Below the pieces are notes generated by a model. That model was not told where the DNA came from, made no database searches, and was given only the letters and a program-made list of their open reading frames with translations. The position numbers and the translations under genes were made by a program. Shown in pieces: positions 51,101-64,000 of a stretch of DNA of 64,000 nucleotides (position 1 is the stretch's first letter; each line of letters opens with the position of its first letter). This DNA is from Fasciola hepatica (Eukaryota; Platyhelminthes; Trematoda; Plagiorchiida; Fasciolidae), in the NCBI GenBank assembly GCA_948099385.1, contig CANUEZ040000129.1:1984001-2048000 (forward strand). Reading direction: 5' to 3'.

Positions 51101-54100
51101 GGGAACTCGAACCCGGGCTGAACGATTGTGAATCGAACACCTTAACCACAAGGCTATCCGGGCTGGCTCTCAACGGTTTGTTCAACATCTACACTACATG
51201 ATATAGCACCGTTCCGTCACTGGCTTCGAACGGTAACAACCCGCCTCCCACACAGCGATCGACTCCTATGATGGATGACTTCTCTGTAGGGGCCTAAGTA
51301 CAACGAACGCATTCCGTTATGAACAACCTACAGAGCTTGGTTAATATTTCCAATTGAGTAGTAGGAGATTCGATTTGTATATAATATGGTTGATCATGCA
51401 GCTTGAACGCTCAACTCACCATTGAAAAGCATGGAAGCACTGTACAGCTGTTTCATCCTTGTTGGGAATGATCTGCAGTGCACATCCACCGAGCCCCCAC
51501 GGGCACTCGAACCCGGGCTGAACGATTGTGAATCGAACACAATAACCACAAGGCTATCCGGGCTGGCTCTCAACGGTTTGTTCAACATCTACACTACATG
51601 ATATAGCACCGTTCCGTCACTGGCTTCGAACGGTAACAACCCGCCTCCCACACAGCGATCGACTCCTATGATGGATGACTTCTCTGTAGGGGCCTAAGTA
51701 CAACGAACGCATTCCGTTATGAACAACCTACAGAGCTTGGTTAATATTTCCAATTGAGTAGTAGGAGATTCGATTTGTATGTAATATGGTTGATCATGCA
51801 GCTTGAACGCTCAACTCACCATTGAAAAGCATGGAAGCACTGTACAGCTGTTTCATCCTTGTTGGGAATGATCAGCAGTGCACATCCACCGAGCCCCCAC
51901 GGGCACTCGAACCCGGGCTGAACGATTGTGAATCGAACACCTTAACCACAAGGCTATCCGGGCTGGCTCTCAACGGTTTGTTCAACATCTACACTACATG
52001 ATATAGCACCGTTCCGTCACTGGCTTCGAACGGTAACAACCCGCCTCCCACACAGCGATCGACTCCTATGATGGATGACTTCTCTGTAGGGGCCTAAGTA
52101 CAACGAACGCATTCCGTTATGAACAACCTACAGAGCTTGGTTAATATTTCCAATTGAGTAGTAGGAGATTCGATTTGTAAATAATATGATTGATCATGCA
52201 GCTTGAACGCTCAACTCACCATTGAAAAGCATGGAAGCATTGTACAGCTGTTTCATCCTTGTTGGGAATGATCAGCAGTGCACATCCACCGAGCCCCCAC
52301 GGGCACTCGAACCCGGGCTGAACGATTGTGAATCGAACACAATAACCACAAGGCTATCCGGGCTGGCTCTCAACGGTTTGTTCAACATCTACACTACATG
52401 ATATAGCACCGTTCCGTCACTGGCTTCGAACGGTAACAACCCGCCTCCCACACAGCGATCGACTCCTATGATGGATGACTTCTCTGTAGGGGCCTAAGTA
52501 CAACGAACGCATTCCGTTATGAACAACCTACAGAGCTTGGTTAATATTTCCAATTGAGTAGTAGGAGATTCGATTTGTATATAATATGATTGATCATGCA
52601 GCTTGAACGCTCAACTCACCATTGAAAAGCATGGAAGCACTGTACAGCTGTTTCATCCTTGTTGGGAATGATCAGCAGTGCACATCCACCGAGCCCCCAC
52701 GGGCACTCGAACCCGGGCTTAACGATTGTGAATCGAACACCTTAACCACAAGGCTATCCGGGCTGGCTCTCAACGGTTTGTTCAACATCTACACTACATG
52801 ATATAGCACCGTTCCGTCACTGGCTTCGAACGGTAACAACCCGCCTCCCACACAGCGATCGACTCCTATGATGGATGACTTCTCTGTAGGGGCCTAAGTA
52901 CAACGAACGCATTCCGTTATGAACAACCTACAGAGCTTGGTTAATATTTCCAATTGAGTAGTAGGAGATTCGATTTGTAAATAATATGATTGATCATGCA
53001 GCTTGAACGCTCAACTCACCATTGAAAAGCATGGAAGCATTGTACAGCTGTTTCATCCTTGTTGGGAATGATCAGCAGTGCACATCCACCGAGCCCCCAC
53101 GGGCACTCGAACCCGGGCTGAACGATTGTGAATCGAACACCTTAACCACAAGGCTATCCGGGCTGGCTCTCAACGGTTTGTTCAACATCTACACTACATG
53201 ATATAGCACCGTTCCGTCACTGGCTTCGAACGGTAACAACCCGCCTCCCACACAGCGATCGACTCCTATGATGGATGATTTCTCCTTGGAGGCCTAAGTA
53301 CAACGAACGCATTCCGTTATGAACAACCTACAGAGCTTGGTTAATATTTCCAATTGAGTAGTAGGAGATTCGATTTGTAAATAATATGATTGATCATGCA
53401 GCTTGAACGCTCAACTCACCATTGAAAAGCATGGAAGCACTGTACAGCTGTTTCATCCTTGTTGGGAATGATCAGCAGTGCACATCCACCGAGCCCCCAC
53501 GGGCACTCGAACCCGGGCTGAACGATTGTGAATCGAACACCTTAACCACAAGGCTATCCGGGCTGGCTCTCAACGGTTTGTTCAACATCTACACTACATG
53601 ATATAGCACCGTTCCGTCACTGGCTTCGAACGGTAACAACCCGCCTCCCACACAGCGATCGACTCCTATGATGGATGATTTCTCCTTGGAGGCCTAAGTA
53701 CAACGAACGCATTCCGTTATGAACAACCTACAGAGCTTGGTTAATATTTCCAATTGAGTAGTAGGAGATTCGATTTGTATAATATGATTGATCATGCAGC
53801 TTGAACGCTCAACTCACCATTGAAAAGCATGGAAGCACTGTACAGCTGTTTCATCCTTGTTGGGAATGATCAGCAGTGCACATCCACCGAGCCCCCACGG
53901 GCACTCGAACCCGGGCTGAACGATTGTGAATCGAACACCTTAACCACAAGGCTATCCGGGCTGGCTCTCAACGGTTTGTTCAACATCTACACTACATGAT
54001 ATAGCACCGTTCCGTCACTGGCTCCGAACGGTAACAACCCGCCTCCCACACAGCGATCGACTCCTATGATGGATGATTTCTCCTTGGAGGCCTAAGTACA

Positions 54101-55754
54101 ACGAACGCATTCCGTTATGAACAACCTACAGAGCTTGGTTAATATTTCCAATTGAGTAGTAGGAGATTCGATTTGTATATAATATGGTTGATCATGCAGC
54201 TTGAACGCTCAACTCACCATTGAAAAGCATGGAAGCACTGTACAGCTGTTTCATCCTTGTTGGGAATGATCTGCAGTGCACATCCACCGAGCCCCCACGG
54301 GCACTCGAACCCGGGCTGAACGATTGTGAATCGAACACAATAACCACAAGGCTATCCGGGCTGGCTCTCAACGGTTTGTTCAACATCTACACTACATGAT
54401 ATAGCACCGTTCCGTCACTGGCTTCGAACGGTAACAACCCGCCTCCCACACAGCGATCGACTCCTATGATGGATGACTTCTCTGTAGGGGCCTAAGTACA
54501 ACGAACGCATTCCGTTATGAACAACCTACAGAGCTTGGTTAATATTTCCAATTGAGTAGTAGGAGATTCGATTTGTATATAATATGATTGATCATGCAGC
54601 TTGAACGCTCAACTCACCATTGAAAAGCATGGAAGCACTGTACAGCTGTTTCATCCTTGTTGGGAATGATCAGCAGTGCACATCCACCGAGCCCCCACGG
54701 GCACTCGAACCCGGGCTGAACGATTGTGAATCGAACACCTTAACCACAAGGCTATCCGGGCTGGCTCTCAACGGTTTGTTCAACATCTACACTACATGAT
54801 ATAGCACCGTTCCGTCACTGGCTTCGAACGGTAACAACCCGCCTCCCACACAGCGATCGACTCCTATGATGGATGACTTCTCTGTAGGGGCCTAAGTACA
54901 ACGAACGCATTCCGTTATGAACAACCTACAGAGCTTGGTTAATATTTCCAATCGAGTAGTAGGAGATTCGATTTGTAAATAATATGATTGATCATGCAGC
55001 TTGAACGCTCAACTCACCATTGAAAAGCATGGAAGCACTGTACAGCTGTTTCATCCATGTTGGGAATGATCAGCAGTGCACATCCACCGAGCCCCCACGG
55101 GCACTCGAACCCGGGCTGAACGATTGTGAATCGAACACATTAACCACAAGTCTATCCGGGCTGGCTCTCAACGGTTTGTTCAACATCTACACTACATGAT
55201 ATAGCACCGTTCCGTCACTGGCTTCGAACGGTAACAACCCGCCTCCCACACAGCGATCGACTCCTATGATGGATGATTTCTCCTTGGAGGCCTAAGTACA
55301 ACGAACGCATTCCGTTATGAACAACCTACAGAGCTTGGTTAATATTTCCAATTGAGTAGTAGGAGATTCGATTTGTATAATATGATTGATCATGCAGCTT
55401 GAACGCTCAACTCACCATTGAAAAGCATGGAACCACTGTACAGCTGTTTCATCCTTGTTGGGAATGATCAGCAGTGCACATCCACCGAGCCCCCACGGGC
55501 ACTCGAACCCGGGCTGAACGATTGTGAATCGAACACATTAACCACAAGGCTATCCGGGCTGGCTCTCAACGGTTTGTTCAACATCTACACTACATGATAT
55601 AGCACCGTTCCGTCACTGGCTCCGAACGGTAACAACCCGCCTCCCACACAGCGATCGACTCCTATGATGGATGACTTCTCTGTAGGGGCCTAAGTACAAC
55701 GAACGCATTCCGTTATGAACAACCTACAGAGCTTGGTTAATATTTCCAATTGAG

Positions 55755-57354
55755 TAGTAGGAGATTCGATTTGTATATAATATGATTGATCATGCAGCTT
55801 GAACGCTCAACTCACCATTGAAAAGCATGGAAGCACTGTACAGCTGTTTCATCCTTGTTGGGAATGATCAGCAGTGCACATCCACCGAGCCCCCACGGGC
55901 ACTCGAACCCGGGCTGAACGATTGTGAATCGAACACAATAACCACAAGGCTATCCGGGCTGGCTCTCAACGGTTTGTTCAACATCTACACTACATGATAT
56001 AGCACCGTTCCGTCACTGGCTTCGAACGGTAACAACCCGCCTCCCACACAGCGATCGACTCCTATGATGGATGACTTCTCTGTAGGGGCCTAAGTACAAC
56101 GAACGCATTCCGTTATGAACAACCTACAGAGCTTGGTTAATATTTCCAATTGAGTAGTAGGAGATTCGATTTGTATGTAATATGGTTGATCATGCAGCTT
56201 GAACGCTCAACTCACCATTGAAAAGCATGGAAGCACTGTACAGCTGTTTCATCCATGTTGGGAATGATCAGCAGTGCACATCCACCGAGCCCCCACGGGC
56301 ACTCGAACCCGGGCTGAACGATTGTGAATCGAACACCTTAACCACAAGGCTATCCGGGCTGGCTCTCAACGGTTTGTTCAACATCTACACTACATGATAT
56401 AGCACCGTTCCGTCACTGGCTTCGAACGGTAACAACCCGCCTCCCACACAGCGATCGACTCCTATGATGGATGACTTCTCTGTAGGGGCCTAAGTACAAC
56501 GAACGCATTCCGTTATGAACAACCTACAGAGCTTGGTTAATATTTCCAATTGAGTAGTAGGAGATTCGATTTGTATATAATATGATTGATCATGCAGCTT
56601 GAACGCTCAACTCACCATTGAAAAGCATGGAAGCACTGTACAGCTGTTTCATCCTTGTTGGGAATGATCAGCAGTGCACATCCACCGAGCCCCCACGGGC
56701 ACTCGAACCCGGGCTGAACGATTGTGAATCGAACACAATAACCACAAGGCTATCCGGGCTGGCTCTCAACGGTTTGTTCAACATCTACACTACATGATAT
56801 AGCACCGTTCCGTCACTGGCTTCGAACGGTAACAACCCGCCTCCCACACAGCGATCGACTCCTATGATGGATGACTTCTCTGTAGGGGCCTAAGTACAAC
56901 GAACGCATTCCGTTATGAACAACCTACAGAGCTTGGTTAATATTTCCAATTGAGTAGTAGGAGATTCGATTTGTATGTAATATGGTTGATCATGCAGCTT
57001 GAACGCTCAACTCACCATTGAAAAGCATGGAAGCACTGTACAGCTGTTTCATCCATGTTGGGAATGATCAGCAGTGCACATCCACCGAGCCCCCACGGGC
57101 ACTCGAACCCGGGCTGAACGATTGTGAATCGAACACCTTAACCACAAGGCTATCCGGGCTGGCTCTCAACGGTTTGTTCAACATCTACACTACATGATAT
57201 AGCACCGTTCCGTCACTGGCTTCGAACGGTAACAACCCGCCTCCCACACAGCGATCGACTCCTATGATGGATGACTTCTCTGTAGGGGCCTAAGTACAAC
57301 GAACGCATTCCGTTATGAACAACCTACAGAGCTTGGTTAATATTTCCAATTGAG
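55755..57354. repeat. Dimeric higher-order repeat, two copies of 800 bp
   Basis: A unit with ACACAATAACC (55932, 56732) is followed by one with GTATGTAATATGGTTG and ATCCATGTTGG (56173 and 56251; 56973 and 57051). The pair is repeated once in tandem. Confidence 0.85.
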
Positions 57355-58153
57355 TAGTAGGAGATTCGATTTGTATATAATATGATTGATCATGCAGCTT
57401 GAACGCTCAACTCACCATTGAAAAGCATGGAAGCACTGTACAGCTGTTTCATCCTTGTTGGGAATGATCAGCAGTGCACATCCACCGAGCCCCCACGGGC
57501 ACTCGAACCCGGGCTGAACGATTGTGAATCGAACACCTTAACCACAAGGCTATCCGGGCTGGCTCTCAACGGTTTGTTCAACATCTACACTACATGATAT
57601 AGCACCGTTCCGTCACTGGCTTCGAACGGTAACAACCCGCCTCCCACACAGCGATCGACTCCTATGATGGATGACTTCTCTGTAGAGGCCTAAGTACAAC
57701 GAACGCATTCCGTTATGAACAACCTACAGAGCTTGGTTAATATTTCCAATTGAGTAGTAGGAGATTCGATTTGTATATAATATGATTGATCATGCAGCTT
57801 GAACGCTCAACTCACCATTGAAAGGCATGGAAGCACTGTACAGCTGTTTCATCCTTGTTGGGAATGATCAGCAGTGCACATTCACCGAGACCCCACGGGC
57901 ACTCGAACCCGGGCTGAACGATTGTGAATCGAACACATTAACCACAAGGCTATCCGGGCTGGCTCTCAACGGTTTGTTCAACATCTACAATACATGATAT
58001 AGCACCGTTCCGTCACTGGCTTCGAACGGTAACAACCCGCCTACCACACAGCGATCGACTCCTATGATGGTGACTTCTCTCTGGGGGCCTAAGTACAACG
58101 AACGCATTCCGTTATGAACAACCTACAGAGCTTGGTTAATATTTCCAATTGAG

Positions 58154-61100
58154 TAGTAGGAGATTCGATTTGTATATAATATGATTGATCATGCAGCTTG
58201 AACGCTCAACTCACCATTGAAAAGCATGGAAGCACTGTACAGCTGTTTCATCCTTGTTGGGAATGGTCAGCAGTGCACATCCACCGAGCCCCCACGGGCA
58301 CTCGAACCCGGGCTGAACGATTGTGAATCGAACACCTTAACCACAAGGCTATCCGGGCTGGCTCTCAACGGTTTTTTCAACATCTACACTACATGATATA
58401 GCACCGTTCCGTCACTGGCTTCGAACGGTAACAACCCGCCTCCCACACAGCGATCGACTCCTATGATGGATGACTTCTCTGTAGGGGCCTAAGTACAACG
58501 AACGCATTCCGTTATGAACAACCTACAGAGCTTGGTTAATATTTCCAATTGAGTAGTAGGAGATTCGATTTGTATGTAATATGATTGATCATGCAGCTTG
58601 AACGTTCAACTCACCATTGAAAAGCATGGAAGCACTGTACAGCTGTTTCATCCTTGTTGGGAATGATCAGCAGTGCACATCCACCGAGCCCCCACGGGCA
58701 CTCGAACCCGGGCTGAACGATTGTGAATCGAACACCTTAACCACAAGGCTATCCGGGCTGGCTCTCAACGGTTTGTTCAACATCTACACTACATGATATA
58801 GCACCGTTCCGTCACTGGCTTCGAACGGTAACAACCCGCCTCCCACACAGCGATCGACTCCTATGATGGATGACTTCTCTGTAGGGGCCTAAGTACAACG
58901 AACGCATTCCGTTATGAACAACCTACAGAGCTTGGTTAATATTTCCAATTGAGTAGTAGGAGAGTCGATTTGTATAATATGATTGATCATGCAGCTTGAA
59001 CGCTCAACTCACCATTGAAACCAATGGAAGCACTGTACAGCTGTTTCATCCTTGTTGGGAATGATCAGCAGTGCACATCCACCGAGCCCCCACGGGCACT
59101 CGAACCCGGGCTGAACGATTGTGAATCGAACACCTTAACCACAAGGCTATCCGGGCTGGCTCTCAACGGTTTGTTCAACATCTACACTACATGATATAGC
59201 ACCGTTCCGTCACTGGCTTCGAACGGTAACAACCCGCCTCCCACACAGCGATCGACTCCTATGATGGATGACTTCTCTGTAGGGGCCTAAGTACAACGAA
59301 CGCATTCCGTTATGAACAACCTACAGAGCTTGGTTAATATTTCCAATTGAGTAGTAGGAGATTCGATTTGTATGTAATATGATTGATCATGCAGCTTGAA
59401 CGCTCAACTCACCGTTGAAAAGCATGGAAGCACTGTACAGCTGTTTCATCCTTGTTGGGAATGATCAGCAGTGCACATCCACCGAGCCACCACGGGCACT
59501 CGAACCCGGGCTGAACGATTGTGAATCGAACACCTTAACCACAAGGCTATCCGGGCTGGCTCTCAACGGTTTGTTCAACATCTACACTACATGATATAGC
59601 ACCGTTCCGTCACTGGCTTCGAACGGTAACAACCCGCCTCCCACACAGCGATCGACTCCTATGATGGATGACTTCTCTGTAGGGGCCTAAGTACAACGAA
59701 CGCATTCCGTTATGAACAACCTACAGAGCTTGGTTAATATTTCCAATTGAGTAGTAGGAGATTCGATTTGTATATAATATGATTGATCATGCAGCTTGAA
59801 CGCTCAACTCACCATTGAAACCAATGGAAGCACTGTACAGCTGTTTCATCCTTGTTGGGAATGATCAGCAGTGCACATCCACCGAGCCCCCACGGGCACT
59901 CGAACCCGGGCTGAACGATTGTGAATCGAACACCTTAACCACAAGGCTATCCGGGCTGGCTCTCAACGGTTTGTTCAACATCTACACTACATGATATAGC
60001 ACCGTTCCGTCACTGGCTTCGAACGGTAACAACCCGCCTCCCACACAGCGATCGACTCCTATGATGGATGACTTCTCTGTAGGGGCCTAAGTACAACGAA
60101 CGCATTCCGTTATGAACAACCTACAGAGCTTGGTTAATATTTCCAATTGCGTATTAGGAGAGTCGATTTGTATGTAATATGATTGATCATGCAGCTTGAA
60201 CGCTCAACTCACCATTGAAAAGCATGGAAGCACTGTACAGCTGTTTCATCCTTGTTGGGAATGATCAGCAGTGCACATCCACCGAGCCCCCACGGGCACT
60301 CGAACCCGGGCTGAACGATTGTGAATCGAACACCTTAACCACAAGGCTATCCGGGCTGGCTCTCAACGGTTTGTTCAACATCTACACTACATGATATAGC
60401 ACCGTTCCGTCACTGGCTTCGAACGGTAACAACCCGCCTCCCACACAGCGATCGACTCCTATGATGGATGACTTCTCTGTAGGGGCCTAAGTACAACGAA
60501 CGCATTCCGTTATGAACAACCTACAGAGCTTGGTTAATATTTCCAATTGAGTAGTAGGAGATTCGATTTGTATATAATATGATTGATCATGCAGCTTGAA
60601 CGCTCAACTCACCATTGAAAAGCATGGAAGCACTGTACAGCTGTTTCATCCTTGTTGGGAATGATCAGCAGTGCACATCCACCGAGCCCCCACGGGCACT
60701 CGAACCCGGGCTGAACGATTGTGAATCGAACACCTTAACCACAAGGCTATCCGGGCTGGCTCTCAACGGTTTTTTCAACATCTACACTACATGATATAGC
60801 ACCGTTCCGTCACTGGCTTCGAACGGTAACAACCCGCCTCCCACACAGCGATCGACTCCTATGATGGATGACTTCTCTGTAGGGGCCTAAGTACAACGAA
60901 CGCATTCCGTTATGAACAACCTACAGAGCTTGGTTAATATTTCCAATTGAGTAGTAGGAGATTCGATTTGTATGTAATATGATTGATCATGCAGCTTGAA
61001 CGTTCAACTCACCATTGAAAAGCATGGAAGCACTGTACAGCTGTTTCATCCTTGTTGGGAATGATCAGCAGTGCACATCCACCGAGCCCCCACGGGCACT

Positions 61101-62949
61101 CGAACCCGGGCTGAACGATTGTGAATCGAACACCTTAACCACAAGGCTATCCGGGCTGGCTCTCAACGGTTTGTTCAACATCTACACTACATGATATAGC
61201 ACCGTTCCGTCACTGGCTTCGAACGGTAACAACCCGCCTCCCACACAGCGATCGACTCCTATGATGGATGACTTCTCTGTAGGGGCCTAAGTACAACGAA
61301 CGCATTCCGTTATGAACAACCTACAGAGCTTGGTTAATATTTCCAATTGAGTAGTAGGAGAGTCGATTTGTATAATATGATTGATCATGCAGCTTGAACG
61401 CTCAACTCACCATTGAAACCAATGGAAGCACTGTACAGCTGTTTCATCCTTGTTGGGAATGATCAGCAGTGCACATCCACCGAGCCCCCACGGGCACTCG
61501 AACCCGGGCTGAACGATTGTGAATCGAACACCTTAACCACAAGGCTATCCGGGCTGGCTCTCAACGGTTTGTTCAACATCTACACTACATGATATAGCAC
61601 CGTTCCGTCACTGGCTTCGAACGGTAACAACCCGCCTCCCACACAGCGATCGACTCCTATGATGGATGACTTCTCTGTAGGGGCCTAAGTACAACGAACG
61701 CATTCCGTTATGAACAACCTACAGAGCTTGGTTAATATTTCCAATTGAGTAGTAGGAGATTCGATTTGTATGTAATATGATTGATCATGCAGCTTGAACG
61801 CTCAACTCACCGTTGAAAAGCATGGAAGCACTGTACAGCTGTTTCATCCTTGTTGGGAATGATCAGCAGTGCACATCCACCGAGCCACCACGGGCACTCG
61901 AACCCGGGCTGAACGATTGTGAATCGAACACCTTAACCACAAGGCTATCCGGGCTGGCTCTCAACGGTTTGTTCAACATCTACACTACATGATATAGCAC
62001 CGTTCCGTCACTGGCTTCGAACGGTAACAACCCGCCTCCCACACAGCGATCGACTCCTATGATGGATGACTTCTCTGTAGGGGCCTAAGTACAACGAACG
62101 CATTCCGTTATGAACAACCTACAGAGCTTGGTTAATATTTCCAATTGAGTAGTAGGAGATTCGATTTGTATATAATATGATTGATCATGCAGCTTGAACG
62201 CTCAACTCACCATTGAAACCAATGGAAGCACTGTACAGCTGTTTCATCCTTGTTGGGAATGATCAGCAGTGCACATCCACCGAGCCCCCACGGGCACTCG
62301 AACCCGGGCTGAACGATTGTGAATCGAACACCTTAACCACAAGGCTATCCGGGCTGGCTCTCAACGGTTTGTTCAACATCTACACTACATGATATAGCAC
62401 CGTTCCGTCACTGGCTTCGAACGGTAACAACCCGCCTCCCACACAGCGATCGACTCCTATGATGGATGACTTCTCTGTAGGGGCCTAAGTACAACGAACG
62501 CATTCCGTTATGAACAACCTACAGAGCTTGGTTAATATTTCCAATTGCGTATTAGGAGAGTCGATTTGTATGTAATATGATTGATCATGCAGCTTGAACG
62601 CTCAACTCACCATTGAAAAGCATGGAAGCACTGTACAGCTGTTTCATCCTTGTTGGGAATGATCAGCAGTGCACATCCACCGAGCCCCCACGGGCACTCG
62701 AACCCGGGCTGAACGATTGTGAATCGAACACCTTAACCACAAGGCTATCCGGGCTGGCTCTCAACGGTTTGTTCAACATCTACACTACATGATATAGCAC
62801 CGTTCCGTCACTGGCTTCGAACGGTAACAACCCGCCTCCCACACAGCGATCGACTCCTATGATGGATGACTTCTCTGTAGGGGCCTAAGTACAACGAACG
62901 CATTCCGTTATGAACAACCTACAGAGCTTGGTTAATATTTCCAATTGAG
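58154..62949. repeat. Six-unit higher-order repeat, two copies of 2,398 bp
   Basis: Blocks 58154-60551 and 60552-62949 share the same ordered private variants: GGTTTTTTCAAC, GAACGTTCAAC, AGAGTCGATTTGTATAATATG (a 398-bp unit), CACCGTTGAAAAG with GAGCCACCAC, GAAACCAATGG (twice), and TTGCGTATTAGGAGAG. Both copies contain one 398-bp unit, so the block length is 5 x 400 + 398. The two copies look almost identical, which implies a recent event. Confidence 0.92.
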
Positions 62950-64000
62950 TAGTAGGAGATTCGATTTGTATAAAATATGATTGATCATGCAGCTTGAACG
63001 CTCAACTCACCATTGAAAAGCATGGAAGCACTGTACAGCTGTTTCATCCTTGTTGGGAATGATCAGCAGTGCACATCCACCGAGCCCCCACGGGCACTCG
63101 AACCCGGGCTGAACGATTGTGAATCGAACACCTTAACCACAAGGCTATCCGGGCTGGCTCTCAACGGTTTGTTCAACATCTACACTACATGATATAGCAC
63201 CGTTCCGTCACTGGCTTCGAACGGTAACAACCCGCCTCCCACACAGCGATCGACTCCTATGATGGATGACTTCTCTGTAGGGGCCTAAGTACAACGAACG
63301 CATTCCGTTATGAACAACCTACAGAGCTTGGTTAATATTTCCAATTGAGTATTAGGAGAGTCGATTTGTATGTAATATGATTGATCATGCAGCTTGAACG
63401 CTCAACTCACCATTGAAAAGCATGGAAGCACTGTACAGCTGTTTCATCCTTGTTGGGAATGATCAGCAGTGCACATCCACCGAGCCCCCACGGGCACTCG
63501 AACCCGGGCTGAACGATTGTGAATCGAACACCTTAACCACAAGGCTATCCGGGCTGGCTCTCAACGGTTTGTTCAACATCTACACTACATGATATAGCAC
63601 CGTTCCGTCACTGGCTTCGAACGGTAACAACCCGCCTCCCACACAGCGATCGACTCCTATGATGGATGACTTCTCTGTAGGGGCCTAAGTACAACGAACG
63701 CATTCCGTTATGAACAACCTACAGAGCTTGGTTAATATTTCCAATTGAGTAGTAGGAGATTCGATTTGTATGTAATATGATTGATCATGCAGCTTGAACG
63801 CTCAACTCACCATTGAAAAGCATGGAAGCACTGTACAGCTGTTTCATCCTTGTTGGGAATGATCAGCAGTGCACATCCACCGAGCCCCCACGGGCACTCG
63901 AACCCGGGCTGAACGATTGTGAATCGAACACCTTAACCACAAGGCTATCCGGGCTGGCTCTCAACGGTTTGTTCAACATCTACACTACATGATATAGCAC

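Larger units (their letters stand above)
11201..64000. repeat. 400-bp satellite array, right block (about 131 full units)
   Basis: The same unit as in the left block, same orientation, begins at unit position 243 and continues to the window end. Unit starts fall at 11359 and every 400 bp up to 53759 without a single indel. After that, 398-bp units (starts 53759, 55357, 58954, 61352; AT lost in GTATATAATATG) and one 399-bp unit (start 57755) appear. Every unit keeps the tRNA-like head and the degenerate hammerhead on the minus strand. Short ORFs that appear in a few units result from substitutions removing stops and are not conserved, so no protein is encoded. The array is open at the right window edge. 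Confidence 0.97.

Noticed and set aside
51394..54386. Two identical 64-residue minus-strand ORFs
   Set aside because: They run through the tRNA-like head and the ribozyme remnant of two units sharing rare variants; they are non-coding.
11359..63999. CRISPR-like regular repetition
   Set aside because: The 400-bp units abut directly with no unique spacers, and the context is eukaryotic. It is a satellite.
1..64000. Direct assignment to the W chromosome or a centromere
   Set aside because: Long satellites and gene fragments would fit either, but nothing in the sequence alone shows sex linkage or kinetochore binding; male/female coverage would be needed.

Overview
The window looks like genomic DNA of a schistosome or a close trematode relative. 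Three things point that way: a tandem satellite whose unit has the Smα-type layout (a tRNA-like pol III head followed at once by a type I hammerhead ribozyme fold), RTE-like and CR1-like non-LTR retrotransposons of the kind common in Schistosoma, and a split gene with a 37-nt intron. The species cannot be fixed from this sequence, and nothing bacterial or phage-like is present.

Layout. 1-4269 is a head-to-tail satellite array with an exact 400-bp period (10 full units plus 269 bp). 4270-11200 is a 6.9-kb non-satellite island. 11201-64000 is the same satellite in the same orientation (a 158-bp partial unit, about 131 full units and a 251-bp partial unit). About 89% of the window is therefore one 400-bp sequence. 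Units differ by a few substitutions each. Shared variants show higher-order duplication of blocks of 2, 3, 5 and 6 units, and the last 10 kb carries a few 398- and 399-bp units.

The island, left to right: the 3' part of a MEMO1-family gene (+), cut off at the satellite junction; about 950 bp of non-coding DNA with a (TA)n tract; a nearly complete but dead RTE-clade retrotransposon (-); a 5S rRNA-like sequence (-) abutting the 5' leader of that element in the sense direction; an unassigned stretch; a broken CR1-like endonuclease region (+); a second short RTE endonuclease fragment (-); and an orphan exon-like ORF with a hydrophobic segment (+) that ends at the second satellite junction. The two junctions share about 26 bp of satellite sequence (unit positions 243-269), inside a 7-bp-stem inverted repeat.

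The most notable signal is the satellite. Each unit's minus strand carries a recognisable hammerhead with intact stem I, stem III, GAA and cleavage-site base. The essential core guanine (G8) is a cytosine and the first stem II pair is lost in all units I read. The array therefore appears to have been amplified from an already inactive ribozyme copy. No intact protein-coding gene is visible; every coding remnant is truncated or interrupted.
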